Shown here in pieces: positions 1 to 8,049 of a stretch of 14,206 nucleotides of DNA. Source of the DNA: a bacterium (lineage in GTDB: Bacteria; Verrucomicrobiota; Kiritimatiellia; UBA8416; CAMZLY01). The DNA is taken from NCBI GenBank assembly GCA_030632465.1, contig DAOVUR010000024.1:1-14206 (forward strand), read 5' to 3'. Made by a program: the position numbers and the translations under genes. Every line of letters starts with the position of its first letter. The first letter of the stretch is position 1. Under the pieces are notes generated by a model. It was not told where the DNA came from and did not search any database. It saw nothing but the letters and a program-made list of their open reading frames with translations.

Positions 1-2304
1 AAGAAAGCCCGTAATATCTACTTGCATGCTCGCGAATCAGGCGGTAAAGGTCCTAAACTAAAGGTTACCTGGGAAAAGGCTACAGATAGAAAAGCCCCAT
101 CAGCTCCAGGGCTTACTGTAGTTAATAAAGCTTTAGAAGATGGAGAGATGTTATTAGAAATTACCTGTGGTGGTAATGATGATACAAAAGGTTTGGCATT
201 AGGGTATGATGTTAAGCTTAAAGAAGGTGGCAGACTATCTAGTGCTAATTGGAAACAGGGTAAAGATCTTCCTCGTTACCGCATTCCGCGCCCAAAAGCT
301 GCTGGTGAAAAGATTAGAGTATGGGTAAAAGATCTTAAGCCTGGTAAAGTATATTCGTTTGGTATTGTTGCGTATGATGAAGCTGGTAACCGTTCTAAAC
401 TTACTGTAGCAAAGTCTGCTAAAGCTGCAGGTCCTACAAAGGCACCTTCATTGGAAGAAAAAGAACTTGTGGTGAAAAAGGGGAGCCCTCTTGCTGTTGG
501 TGCTAGCCTAAAAGTTTGGGCCCTAGATGAATTAACAGAAGTTGAACCTGTCTCCGGTAAAGTTTTGGGTGGCAAGGGGTATGTTGAGTCTGACGACCGT
601 AACGGTAACCACGTTTGGAATGGTAAGGACAAGAAAGTGGAGCTGTTTGGTGTTAAAGGTGAGACGGTTTCGTTTCGCTTAGTGCTGGAAAATGCCGGCG
701 CTTCACCTCTTAAAGGATTAAAATTAAATCCGGCTAAGTTTGTTGCTGGCAGTTCATCTATTGCTGGTGATAAAGTTGACTTGCGTCGTGACTGGTATTT
801 TAAAGTAAAGGGCGACTGGACAGTAAGTATTATTCCTGAGCTAGATGGTAAAAATAACGGACTACTTGATATACCGATGGCTGACCAAGGCATTGCTGGC
901 CAGAAGTTACAGACTGTATTGGTAGAGATTAATGTTCCTGCAGATGCAGTAGCTAAGCTGTATGAAGGTGCAATTGCTATCAGTGGTGCTGGTATAGAAG
1001 GAAAGCTTCCTGTAAGTCTAAATGTGTATGATGTTGTTATGCCTAAGGAGTTAGGTTTTCTTATTGAGCTAAATGCTTATGGAGAGGGAGGAAAGAAAAA
1101 GAAGTTCCAGGCAATCCACCGTCTCGCACATGAGTTTAGGCTTGGGTATAACATATGTCCTTATGGTCACAGTGGAAAACCATCAGTAAAATATATACCT
1201 AAAGTAGTGGGTAAAGGTGCTACAGCTAGGATTGAGGATTGGAGTACTTGGGATGAATGGATGGGACCTGCATTAGATGGATCTCTATTTAAAGATTTGC
1301 CACGTGGTGCAGTTCCGATACCGCATCAGTATCTACCTTTCTATGAAAATTATCCAACGACGATGGCTGATGGGTATCGTGATGGTGCGCTTCAACCTGA
1401 TGCTTATGAAAAGGCAACTGGCAAGACATGGAATAAGCATGAGTGGGTTCCGTGGGTTGTTGAGCGTGATGGTGATCATGTCGATGGATTTAATGCAGAC
1501 TGGAAAGCTGGTGCAAAGAAGATAGCTAGTGATTACCGTAAGCATTTTGAAGATAAGGGGTGGACAAAGACAGAGTTCCAGATCTTCTGTAATAATAAGA
1601 ACTTCAAAGGTAACCCTGCAGTATCATTATGGATTCTTGATGAACCGAACTTCGGCAGAGATTTCCGTGTTTTGGACTACCTGTACTCTAGCTTTAAAAA
1701 ACCGTTTGAAGGTTCAAAGCTGAATATCACTCAGCGTGGTGATGTGTCTCGGCCACAGTGGCAGGGTGACAGAATGGATGAGTCATGTGATTACTATGTT
1801 GTCTCTAGTGCTATCTATTCCGAACAGGATCTAGTACAAAAACGAATGATGGAAAAAGATAATAAGTATTGGTTCTATGGTGGCTCGCCAGGACCAGAAG
1901 TTGATATGGCGCAGCTAGAGGCGTTATACCTTAAGAACTGGGGCATGGGTGCTGTTGGTGGCTTGGCTTACTGGACATCATTTTCTGGTGATCCGTGGGA
2001 CGATGCAAAGCCGCTGGGATGTGTAGCTAAGCATAGAAATGGATATTCTGCTCAAGCCATGCCTACTGATAGAATTGCTGCACAGCGTCGTGCTCAGCAG
2101 GATATGGAGCTACTTGATCTACTATCTGCAAAAGATGGCTGGTCTCAGAAACGTGTTGCTCGTGCATTGGCATCAGCAGTTAATTTGACATCAAAAACTG
2201 TTGCGACAAATGCTGATGATCCTGGTAGCACTAGCTTCAAAGAGATTAGTGCTGCTGATCTTGCTAAGATTCGTCTTGCAGTTGTTAAGCTATTGGTGAA
2301 ATAG
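1..2304 (+). CDS. FN3 domain plus GH123/DUF4091-like glycoside hydrolase, 5' partial
   Basis: The reading frame is open from base 1, so the gene almost certainly starts left of the window. The TTG at 22 is only the first possible start codon inside it and has no convincing ribosome binding site. Numbering from that TTG: residues 1-20 look like the last strand of a beta-sandwich. Residues 25-130 look like a fibronectin type III domain (APSAPG start, core YSFGIVAYDEAGNRS). Residues 145-345 form a beta-rich region ending in a strand pattern typical of the N-terminal sandwich of GH123/DUF4091 proteins (VPADAVAKLYEGAIAI, then SLNVYDVVMP). Residues 345-760 resemble a (beta/alpha)8 catalytic domain. 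An Asp-Glu pair in WILDEPN (D540, E541) sits where GH123-type enzymes carry their catalytic acids. The likely role is degradation of an extracellular glycan. Substrate and activity cannot be read from the sequence, and the signal peptide, if any, is outside the window. A strong terminator follows the stop by 16 bp, so it is probably the last gene of its transcript. Confidence 0.65.
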   Translation, partial: KKARNIYLHARESGGKGPKLKVTWEKATDRKAPSAPGLTVVNKALEDGEMLLEITCGGNDDTKGLALGYDVKLKEGGRLSSANWKQGKDLPRYRIPRPKAAGEKIRVWVKDLKPGKVYSFGIVAYDEAGNRSKLTVAKSAKAAGPTKAPSLEEKELVVKKGSPLAVGASLKVWALDELTEVEPVSGKVLGGKGYVESDDRNGNHVWNGKDKKVELFGVKGETVSFRLVLENAGASPLKGLKLNPAKFVAGSSSIAGDKVDLRRDWYFKVKGDWTVSIIPELDGKNNGLLDIPMADQGIAGQKLQTVLVEINVPADAVAKLYEGAIAISGAGIEGKLPVSLNVYDVVMPKELGFLIELNAYGEGGKKKKFQAIHRLAHEFRLGYNICPYGHSGKPSVKYIPKVVGKGATARIEDWSTWDEWMGPALDGSLFKDLPRGAVPIPHQYLPFYENYPTTMADGYRDGALQPDAYEKATGKTWNKHEWVPWVVERDGDHVDGFNADWKAGAKKIASDYRKHFEDKGWTKTEFQIFCNNKNFKGNPAVSLWILDEPNFGRDFRVLDYLYSSFKKPFEGSKLNITQRGDVSRPQWQGDRMDESCDYYVVSSAIYSEQDLVQKRMMEKDNKYWFYGGSPGPEVDMAQLEALYLKNWGMGAVGGLAYWTSFSGDPWDDAKPLGCVAKHRNGYSAQAMPTDRIAAQRRAQQDMELLDLLSAKDGWSQKRVARALASAVNLTSKTVATNADDPGSTSFKEISAADLAKIRLAVVKLLVK

Positions 2305-2320
2305 AAAATATAGATCAGAT

Positions 2321-2354
2321 CGCCCGGCATCCAGAAGGATGGCCGGGCGTTTTT
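2321..2354 (+). terminator. Rho-independent terminator after the glycoside hydrolase gene
   Basis: A GC-rich 12-bp stem (2321-2332 with 2337-2349, one bulged G) closes an AGAA loop and is followed directly by five T residues (2350-2354). This is a textbook intrinsic terminator placed 16 bp after the stop codon. It separates the upstream transcript from the three-gene operon that starts at 2714. Confidence 0.88.
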
Positions 2355-2401
2355 GTGCATAGGTTCTGTAACTTCGCAGAAGTCATTTAGCAATGGTGGT
2401 A

Positions 2402-2449
2402 AATCAGCACTCCGATGCTGATTAAACAGCTATGGAAAGCTGTTTTACT
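2402..2449. repeat. Two-hairpin intergenic repeat, copy 1
   Basis: Hairpin A (stem around CAGCA/TGCTG, 6-nt loop) is followed by hairpin B (AACAGCT/AGCTGTT, loop ATGGAA). Bases 2425-2449 are identical over 25 nt to 9036-9060, in the same orientation. This copy lies before the three-gene operon, the other copy after it. Copy 1 is the compact version, with only six bases in the loop of hairpin A. Confidence 0.75.
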
Positions 2450-2521
2450 ATAGTAATGCAAGCATCCTGCTTGCAGAAACAAGCCTGCCCGCATTGCTTC
2501 GTAAAGCGATGCAGGTGGGCT
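2402..2521. other. Chain of five abutting inverted repeats, possible structured RNA
   Basis: Five palindromic units follow each other with almost no linker. The first is AATCAGCA/TGCTGATT (2402-2409 with 2416-2423). The second is AACAGCT/AGCTGTT (2425-2431 with 2438-2444). The third is a perfect 12-bp palindrome TTACTATAGTAA (2445-2456). The fourth is GCAAGCA/TGCTTGC with a 3-nt loop (2458-2464 with 2468-2474). The fifth is an 18-bp stem with three G-U pairs and one mismatch around a CGTA loop (2482-2499 with 2504-2521). G-U pairs instead of mismatches in the last stem hint at selection on an RNA form, although DNA palindromes arising from repeat insertion are equally possible. No known RNA family was recognised. 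Confidence 0.6.
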
Positions 2522-2615
2522 GGAACCTTGTACGACTCGTCAAGCATTCTCTTTTTATTGAGAAATTACTAGGTCCTGCTGTTAAAAGTTGTGATATTTA
2601 TTTAATATTTTATGG

Positions 2616-2643
2616 TTGTATTATCTACTGTTTCGTGTATCCT
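2616..2643 (+). promoter_or_regulatory. Candidate promoter for the three-gene operon
   Basis: TTGTAT (2616-2621) and TATCCT (2638-2643) are separated by 16 bp and lie about 70 bp before the GTG start at 2714. Both boxes are only partial matches to a housekeeping sigma consensus in AT-rich DNA, so this is a weak call. Confidence 0.22.
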
Positions 2644-2703
2644 CTGGGTTCATTTTTTAATCAGGTGTTTTGCTGAGAATGTTTGGCAAAGCCCTATTGT
2701 TAC

Positions 2704-2716
2704 GGAGCAAATTGTG
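2704..2716 (+). promoter_or_regulatory. Ribosome binding site that sets a GTG start
   Basis: GGAG at 2704-2707 lies six bases before an in-frame GTG at 2714. The longer frame from ATG 2612 has no Shine-Dalgarno sequence, and the ATG at 2726 is too far from this one. The GTG therefore fits best as the real start of the propeller gene. Confidence 0.6.
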
Positions 2717-5332
2717 ATACTTAATATGATTATTCCTTCTACACCAGTGGGTGTTGTGCCAATTCTTATCGGTCCTCTACAAGTTCTTATTGCGATTCTA
2801 CCAGCTATCATTGCGGCAGTCTTTGGTGCGATCGTAACCATGCTTAAACCATCTTCGGTTAAGGCCGGCTTCAAAGTGTTATGGCGAAACAAATTTGCCA
2901 CAGTAGCTTTTGTGGCGGTTATCGTTGGTCTTGTCTACGTTTTCTCTTTTGTCTCCAGTCTATTTGGTGGCAAGGCTGGCGCTGCTGAAGCTGCGAACTC
3001 TGATTGGGCAATGTTCCGTGGTAATGCTGAGCGCAATGGCTATAGCGTTGATGGATATGAAAATCCTAATTCAGGTGATACGCAGTGGGTATTTGATAAG
3101 GATGTAAAAACTTTTTATGCATCGCCTGCTGTGATGGGGAACCGTGTTTATATATCTTCTTCGGATAAAGGACCTTTTAAGGATAAAGGTACGATCTACT
3201 GTTTGGATGCAGATAGTGGTGCGGTTGTATGGAAATATGCTCCTAAAGGTTTTAGAGCTACATTTTCTTCGCCATCAATTAATAAAGAAGGATACCTGGT
3301 TTGTGGTGAAGGTTTGCATTTTACTAAGAAAGCGATGATCACATGTCTAAAAGTTGAGAATGATAAGCCGAAGAAGCTTTGGGCGTACGAAACAAAGAGT
3401 CATGTAGAGTCAACAGCTTGTATCTATGATGGGAAGACCTATCTTGGTGCTGGTGATGATGGTATGTACTGTTTTGATCTAGAGCCAAAAAAGAATGGCG
3501 ATGCTAATATGCGTTGGCATCTTGAGGGTGAGAAGTATCCTGATTGCGAAGCTTCTGCTGTAGCACTTGACGGAAAAATCTATTTCTGTCTCGGTATGGG
3601 CGGAAATGCAGTTGTCTGTGCTGACGCTAATACTGGAGATGAAATATGGCGTGCACCAACACCATACCCAGTCTTTGGTTGTCCTACTATATTGGATGGG
3701 AAACTTTTTGTTGGTATGGGGAATGGTAACTTTATTGAAAATGCAGAGACGGTTCGTACCAAAGAGTTGCAGAAGCTGAAAGATAAAGGCGCTACAGAGG
3801 AGGAATTGGCTGAGGAAGCGAAAAAGCTTGGTCCTGCTGGCGAAGTCTGGTGCTTTGATCTTGAGAATAACGGTGAAAAACTTTGGAGCTATAAACTTAA
3901 GCGTACAGTGCTTGGCACCATAGCAGCAGCTGATGGGAAAATTTATTTTGGTGACCGTTCAGGAGTTCTTACCTGTCTTGATCTTAATGGTGTGCTTGTT
4001 AAGCAGGTGAGTCTGCATGAGCCGCTAACAACTTCACCTGTTGTAACAGAAAAATATCTATATTACATTACTGAGAGCGGTAAATTATATGGTATGGAAA
4101 GAGAGACTCTTGAGAGCGTGTGGGAGGTTAAGGTTGGCACAGGTGGTCTATACCTAAGTTCACCTGCTGTAGCGCGTGGACATGTTTATGTTGGTACTTC
4201 GATGAATGGTATGATCTGTATTGGCGAGCCTTCTTCAACTGAAAAGATAGCTCTTTGGTCTGGTAATCTAGGTGGTGCTGGTAAATCTGGTATTACGGAT
4301 GCTTCACCACTACCTGCTAGGGCGCGTTCCGGCTGGCGTTACCCAAGTAAAAAATCAACGAATCTTACTGTGCCGGAAGTTAAATTGCCGTTTGTCTCTT
4401 CTGGTAATTCGCTTGTGGCTGCTATTGGTGGTGAGCGTAAGGGTGTTTTATGTTTAGAGCTTAATGAGAATCGTAGCAAAGATCCTGCAGAGAAGTGGTT
4501 TAATGATACAGCTTCAGTTTCAGCTTTAGCCCTCTATTCTAACTATATTTATGCGGTCACTGGACAGGCTGGTGATACAGATCGTAGTTTGACATGTATT
4601 AGTTTTGAAGATGGAAAGACTTTATGGAGTAAATCTGTTGCGGATGGAGCTTCTGGCGGCATGGTTGTTTATCTAGATGAAATATTGATCTTTGCAGAAG
4701 CTGGTAAACTGAGCAGTCTTTCACATAAAGATGGCGCACCAGAAAACTGGTCAGTGGCAATTGAGAATGCTGTAGGAAGCCCGCTGCTAGCTGGTGATCT
4801 TGTCTTGGTTGCATCGTCAAGTCCATCACAGGTTAAAGCTCTTAGTGGCGTTGGCGGTGTTGCGCTCTGGGAAGCAGATGTAGACGCGTCGATAGTATCA
4901 GGGCCTGTAGCTTATGCTAATCGTGTGGCTGTTGGTACTGATAAGGGAGTTGCGATTTTAGATATTCTTACTGGCGAACCTGTTGCGAATTATGAGTGTG
5001 GTAAATTAAGCGTGCCGCTGGTTTGTAACGATCTTTATCTCGCAAGTGTAACTGACGCAGGTGTTCTTGTGGTTGCTGACTGGACTGGTAAAGAAGTTTA
5101 TCGTGAGGAAGGTGTCGTTGTAGGAATTTCACCACTGTTGAGAAATAATCAGTTAGTATTCTTTACGACAGATAATGTTAAGTTACTCAATATTTCTACT
5201 GGTGAGTCTTCATTGTGGGTCACGAAAATCGGGTGGCTTGGCGAATGTACAGCGGCGGCAGTCATGGAAAAATCACATCTTTATTTTGGTACATCTAAAA
5301 AAGGTATTGTTTGTCTGAAGCCACGTAAGTAG
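2714..5332 (+). CDS. Membrane-anchored PQQ-like beta-propeller protein
   Basis: With the GTG start the protein has 872 residues. Two hydrophobic segments (about 13-43 and 61-84) are joined by a Lys/Arg-rich loop (KAGFKVLWRNK). By the positive-inside rule that loop is cytoplasmic and the rest lies outside the membrane. After a short Ala-rich linker the motif WAMFRGNAERNGYS (98-111) opens a series of PQQ/WD40-like blades. They show the usual pattern of a strand, D-x-x-x-G and a Trp-containing strand (DADSGAVVWKY, DANTGDEIWRA, ISFEDGKTLW, VADWTGKEVY). There are enough blades for about two propellers, up to a final CLKPRK. A charged helical insert of about 35 residues (around 340-376, rich in K and E) interrupts the first propeller. 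Such propellers usually act as binding scaffolds; a quinoprotein enzyme is unlikely because no dehydrogenase or haem motif is visible. It is the first gene of an operon and lies 24 bp before the phosphotransferase gene. Confidence 0.85.
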   Translation: MILNMIIPSTPVGVVPILIGPLQVLIAILPAIIAAVFGAIVTMLKPSSVKAGFKVLWRNKFATVAFVAVIVGLVYVFSFVSSLFGGKAGAAEAANSDWAMFRGNAERNGYSVDGYENPNSGDTQWVFDKDVKTFYASPAVMGNRVYISSSDKGPFKDKGTIYCLDADSGAVVWKYAPKGFRATFSSPSINKEGYLVCGEGLHFTKKAMITCLKVENDKPKKLWAYETKSHVESTACIYDGKTYLGAGDDGMYCFDLEPKKNGDANMRWHLEGEKYPDCEASAVALDGKIYFCLGMGGNAVVCADANTGDEIWRAPTPYPVFGCPTILDGKLFVGMGNGNFIENAETVRTKELQKLKDKGATEEELAEEAKKLGPAGEVWCFDLENNGEKLWSYKLKRTVLGTIAAADGKIYFGDRSGVLTCLDLNGVLVKQVSLHEPLTTSPVVTEKYLYYITESGKLYGMERETLESVWEVKVGTGGLYLSSPAVARGHVYVGTSMNGMICIGEPSSTEKIALWSGNLGGAGKSGITDASPLPARARSGWRYPSKKSTNLTVPEVKLPFVSSGNSLVAAIGGERKGVLCLELNENRSKDPAEKWFNDTASVSALALYSNYIYAVTGQAGDTDRSLTCISFEDGKTLWSKSVADGASGGMVVYLDEILIFAEAGKLSSLSHKDGAPENWSVAIENAVGSPLLAGDLVLVASSSPSQVKALSGVGGVALWEADVDASIVSGPVAYANRVAVGTDKGVAILDILTGEPVANYECGKLSVPLVCNDLYLASVTDAGVLVVADWTGKEVYREEGVVVGISPLLRNNQLVFFTTDNVKLLNISTGESSLWVTKIGWLGECTAAAVMEKSHLYFGTSKKGIVCLKPRK

Positions 5333-5356
5333 GTTGGCGGACGGGAGAGAGAAAGT

Positions 5357-8047
5357 ATGGCAACTAATTCAAATGAAATGCAGCAAGATAGCAATCGTTA
5401 TATCAGAATGTTTGGGCCTTCAGTTTCTGATTCCAGACCAGTAACTATTGAAGAGCTTGGTGGTAAAGGCATCAACCTTTGCGAATTGACAACTGCGGGC
5501 TTTGCTGTTCCGCCAGGGTTTGTGGTGACTACGGCAGCGTATAACCTGTTTGTTAACAAGCATGGACTTAATTCCAAGATTGAATCAATTATAGATAGGT
5601 TAGATGTTGAAGATACTAAGTCTTTGGATCATGCATCGTCCTCTATACGTAATCTGTTTGGCGATGAAGAAGTGCCTCAAGAGTTAGTAGATACAATTTT
5701 AGAGTCGTACAAGGTTCTAAAAGATTCAAACAATGCTCATGTTGCTGTACGTTCTTCTGCTACGGCTGAAGACTTACCAGATGCAAGTTTTGCTGGACAG
5801 CAAGATACTTACCTAAATATTTCTGGTGATGATCATGTGGTTAAGTCTGTTCTTCGTTGTTGGGCAAGTTTATGGACATCACGTGCTATTGTATATCGTA
5901 AACAGCAGAACATACCGATGGAAGGTTTGGCACTCGCTGTGGTTGTTCAGGGTATGGTTCAGGCTGAGATCGCAGGTATTATGTTTACGGCCAATCCACT
6001 TACTGGTGCTCGTGATGAAGTGATGATAAATGCTTCTTGGGGACTTGGTGAATCTATTGTTGGTGGGCATGTTACGCCAGATACAGTTATTTCTGAAAAA
6101 GATAGTGGTAAAGTTATAACTATTAATATTGCAGAAAAGACAGTTATGACCGCACGTACTGCTGATGGTACGGAAGAGATAGATATACCTGCTGATCTTC
6201 GTAGTAAGCGTGTTCTAGATGACGAGATGGTGGTTAAGCTTACTGCTGTTGCTAAGAATATTGAGACTCATTATGGATCACCGCAAGATATTGAGTGGGC
6301 ATTGTTAGATGGTGAATGTCATATTGTCCAGTCGCGTCCAGTTACCAAGCTGCCAGCAGATCCAGCGGTAGGAAAGAAAGTGTTAGAGTCTGAGAAAGCC
6401 AAACTTGCTGATATAGCAAAAAATGGTAAAGGACGCGCTGTTTGGGTTCGTCATAATTTGGACGAAATTCTACGTTCCCCAACTCCACTTACTTGGGATA
6501 TTGTAAAAGATTTTATGAGTGGCGATGGCGGATTTGGATTGATGTATCGTGATTTGGGATACAAGCCTAGCGAAGAAGTTGCTAAAGATGGTTTCTTAGA
6601 TCTTATTTGCGGTAGAATATATGCTGATCCAAGTCGTGCGGCTGATCTCTTCTGGGATGGCATGCCGCTGAGTTATGATCTTGATGAAGTTGTAGCAGAT
6701 CCGCATCAGATGGACGCGGCACCTAGTAATTTTGATGCTGAACGTGCTGACGGAAAATTTCTTATCTCATTACCACGCTTAGTTCGCGATATGTTGCGCT
6801 GTTCTAAAGGAATGAAAAAGACTGCGGAAACGGTTGTTGAGAAGTTCCGTGATGAGGTTGTGCCTAAGTTTGATAAATGGCTTGAAGTTAAGTTAGCACA
6901 GGATCTGACAAAACTTTCTACTAAGGAATTATTAGTAGAGCTTGATGAGCGTATCGAAGAAGGATTCAATCAGATTGGTCGTGAGTCTCTTAAGCCTGGA
7001 TTTTTTGGTGGTATTGCTGAAGCTGCACTTGAAGCAAGGTTTGCTACACTTATGGGTGAAGAGAAGGGTCGTACTTTGGCACTTATTCTCACACAGGGAT
7101 TAGAAGGTGATACTACTGTAGAGCAGAATGCGATGCTGTTTCATGTAGCACGTGATAATGGCACTCAGGAAGATTTTATTGCCAAGTATGGATATCGTGC
7201 TGTTGGAGAGATGGAGCTCGCTAATGATCGCTGGTGGGAAGATGACAGCTATATCGAAAAGATTATTACTGCATATAAAGGTGATGAAGTTAAGTCTCCG
7301 GCTGTATTACATGAACTTAATGCTGAACAGCGTAAGGAAACGGAATCTGGTCTAATGGAGACGCTTAGAGAGTGGGGCGGATCTGCTTATTATGAAGATG
7401 TAGTAGTGGATATGAAAGAAGCTCAGAAGATGTTGCCTTATCGTGAAATCGGTAAAGACTATTTGATTATGGGATACGATATTATTCGTCGTGCACTTAC
7501 AGAGTTGGGACGTCGTTGGAGAATTGAAGGTGATGTTTTCTTCCTGCGTTTGTCAGAGCTTGCTGAATATGAAGATGCAACGGAGAAATTTGCTGGTTTA
7601 ATCAAGCAGCGCAAAGAAGAGTGGGCGGCTGCCAAAGAGTTAGATATGCCGGAAGTTGTTGATACTGATGATCTGGAACGACTAGGAGTTCCTGTTGAGT
7701 ATGATGACGAGGATGTTTTGAAAGGTGATCCTGTTGCGGCAGGAGTTGCTGATGGACCGGCTAGAATTGTTTTTGATCCGAATGATGCAGCATCATCGAA
7801 CACAAACTATGTATTGGTATGTCCTTCTACCGATCCTGGATGGACTGCACTGTTTGTGCATGCATGTGCTGTTATTGTGGAACAGGGTGGAGTGCTTAGT
7901 CATGGTGCGATTGTTGCGCGTGACTTTGGTATCCCTGCTGTTGTATGTCCGGATGCTACACGTCGTATCCCTGACGGTGCTATGATTAGAGTTGATGGTA
8001 ACCGTGGAGTTATAACAATTATTGATGAAGAAAAAGGGCAGGAGTAA
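5357..8047 (+). CDS. PEP-synthase/rifampin-phosphotransferase-like dikinase without PEP-binding barrel
   Basis: This 896-residue cytosolic enzyme has three parts. The N-terminal ATP-binding domain (about 30-335) matches the PPDK_N family strongly: LGGKG (34-38), RSSATAEDLPDASFAGQ (132-148), GLGES (229-233), DIEWA (311-315) and QSRPVT (325-330). A long, mostly helical middle domain (about 345-780) includes TPLTWDI and YRAVGEMELANDRWWED, which resemble the acceptor-binding domain of rifampin phosphotransferase (RPH) and related proteins. The C-terminal swivelling phosphohistidine domain (about 785-890) carries LSHGAIVARDFGIPAVV, with catalytic His849 (codon at 7901). True PEP synthases have the His domain in the middle and end in a PEP/pyruvate-binding TIM barrel, which is absent here. 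The family reaction moves the beta-phosphate of ATP via His to an acceptor. The acceptor is unknown, and genomic context does not suggest drug resistance. GGGAG (5343-5347) precedes ATG 5357. The stop lies 2 bp before the next start. Confidence 0.85.
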   Translation: MATNSNEMQQDSNRYIRMFGPSVSDSRPVTIEELGGKGINLCELTTAGFAVPPGFVVTTAAYNLFVNKHGLNSKIESIIDRLDVEDTKSLDHASSSIRNLFGDEEVPQELVDTILESYKVLKDSNNAHVAVRSSATAEDLPDASFAGQQDTYLNISGDDHVVKSVLRCWASLWTSRAIVYRKQQNIPMEGLALAVVVQGMVQAEIAGIMFTANPLTGARDEVMINASWGLGESIVGGHVTPDTVISEKDSGKVITINIAEKTVMTARTADGTEEIDIPADLRSKRVLDDEMVVKLTAVAKNIETHYGSPQDIEWALLDGECHIVQSRPVTKLPADPAVGKKVLESEKAKLADIAKNGKGRAVWVRHNLDEILRSPTPLTWDIVKDFMSGDGGFGLMYRDLGYKPSEEVAKDGFLDLICGRIYADPSRAADLFWDGMPLSYDLDEVVADPHQMDAAPSNFDAERADGKFLISLPRLVRDMLRCSKGMKKTAETVVEKFRDEVVPKFDKWLEVKLAQDLTKLSTKELLVELDERIEEGFNQIGRESLKPGFFGGIAEAALEARFATLMGEEKGRTLALILTQGLEGDTTVEQNAMLFHVARDNGTQEDFIAKYGYRAVGEMELANDRWWEDDSYIEKIITAYKGDEVKSPAVLHELNAEQRKETESGLMETLREWGGSAYYEDVVVDMKEAQKMLPYREIGKDYLIMGYDIIRRALTELGRRWRIEGDVFFLRLSELAEYEDATEKFAGLIKQRKEEWAAAKELDMPEVVDTDDLERLGVPVEYDDEDVLKGDPVAAGVADGPARIVFDPNDAASSNTNYVLVCPSTDPGWTALFVHACAVIVEQGGVLSHGAIVARDFGIPAVVCPDATRRIPDGAMIRVDGNRGVITIIDEEKGQE

Positions 8048-8049
8048 TA

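Larger units (their letters stand above)
2305..2713. other. Structured intergenic spacer upstream of the three-gene operon
   Basis: This 409-bp stretch has no credible gene. It contains the terminator at 2321-2354, a small hairpin at 2364-2381 (TTCTG with CAGAA), then a chain of abutting inverted repeats from 2402 to 2521. From about 2530 to 2700 it is AT-rich and presumably holds the operon promoter. A TTGTAT/TATCCT pair with a 16-bp spacer (2616-2643) is the best candidate seen. A 60-residue open frame at 2494-2676 runs through the hairpins and has no ribosome binding site, so it is not called. Confidence 0.7.

Noticed and set aside
276..893. 205-residue minus-strand open frame
   Set aside because: Opposite-strand shadow of the FN3/glycoside-hydrolase-like gene, Ser/Pro-rich, with no domain pattern.
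2494..2676. 60-residue plus-strand open frame
   Set aside because: It crosses the longest hairpin and the candidate operon promoter, has no ribosome binding site and no recognisable features.
7459..7803. 114-residue minus-strand open frame
   Set aside because: It lies wholly inside the phosphotransferase gene on the opposite strand, is low-complexity and Ser-rich, and is best seen as a shadow frame.
5357..8047. Rifampin resistance gene (rph)
   Set aside because: Domain order matches RPH, but the acceptor pocket cannot be verified by eye and the operon context points to a membrane-related role. No gene symbol was given.
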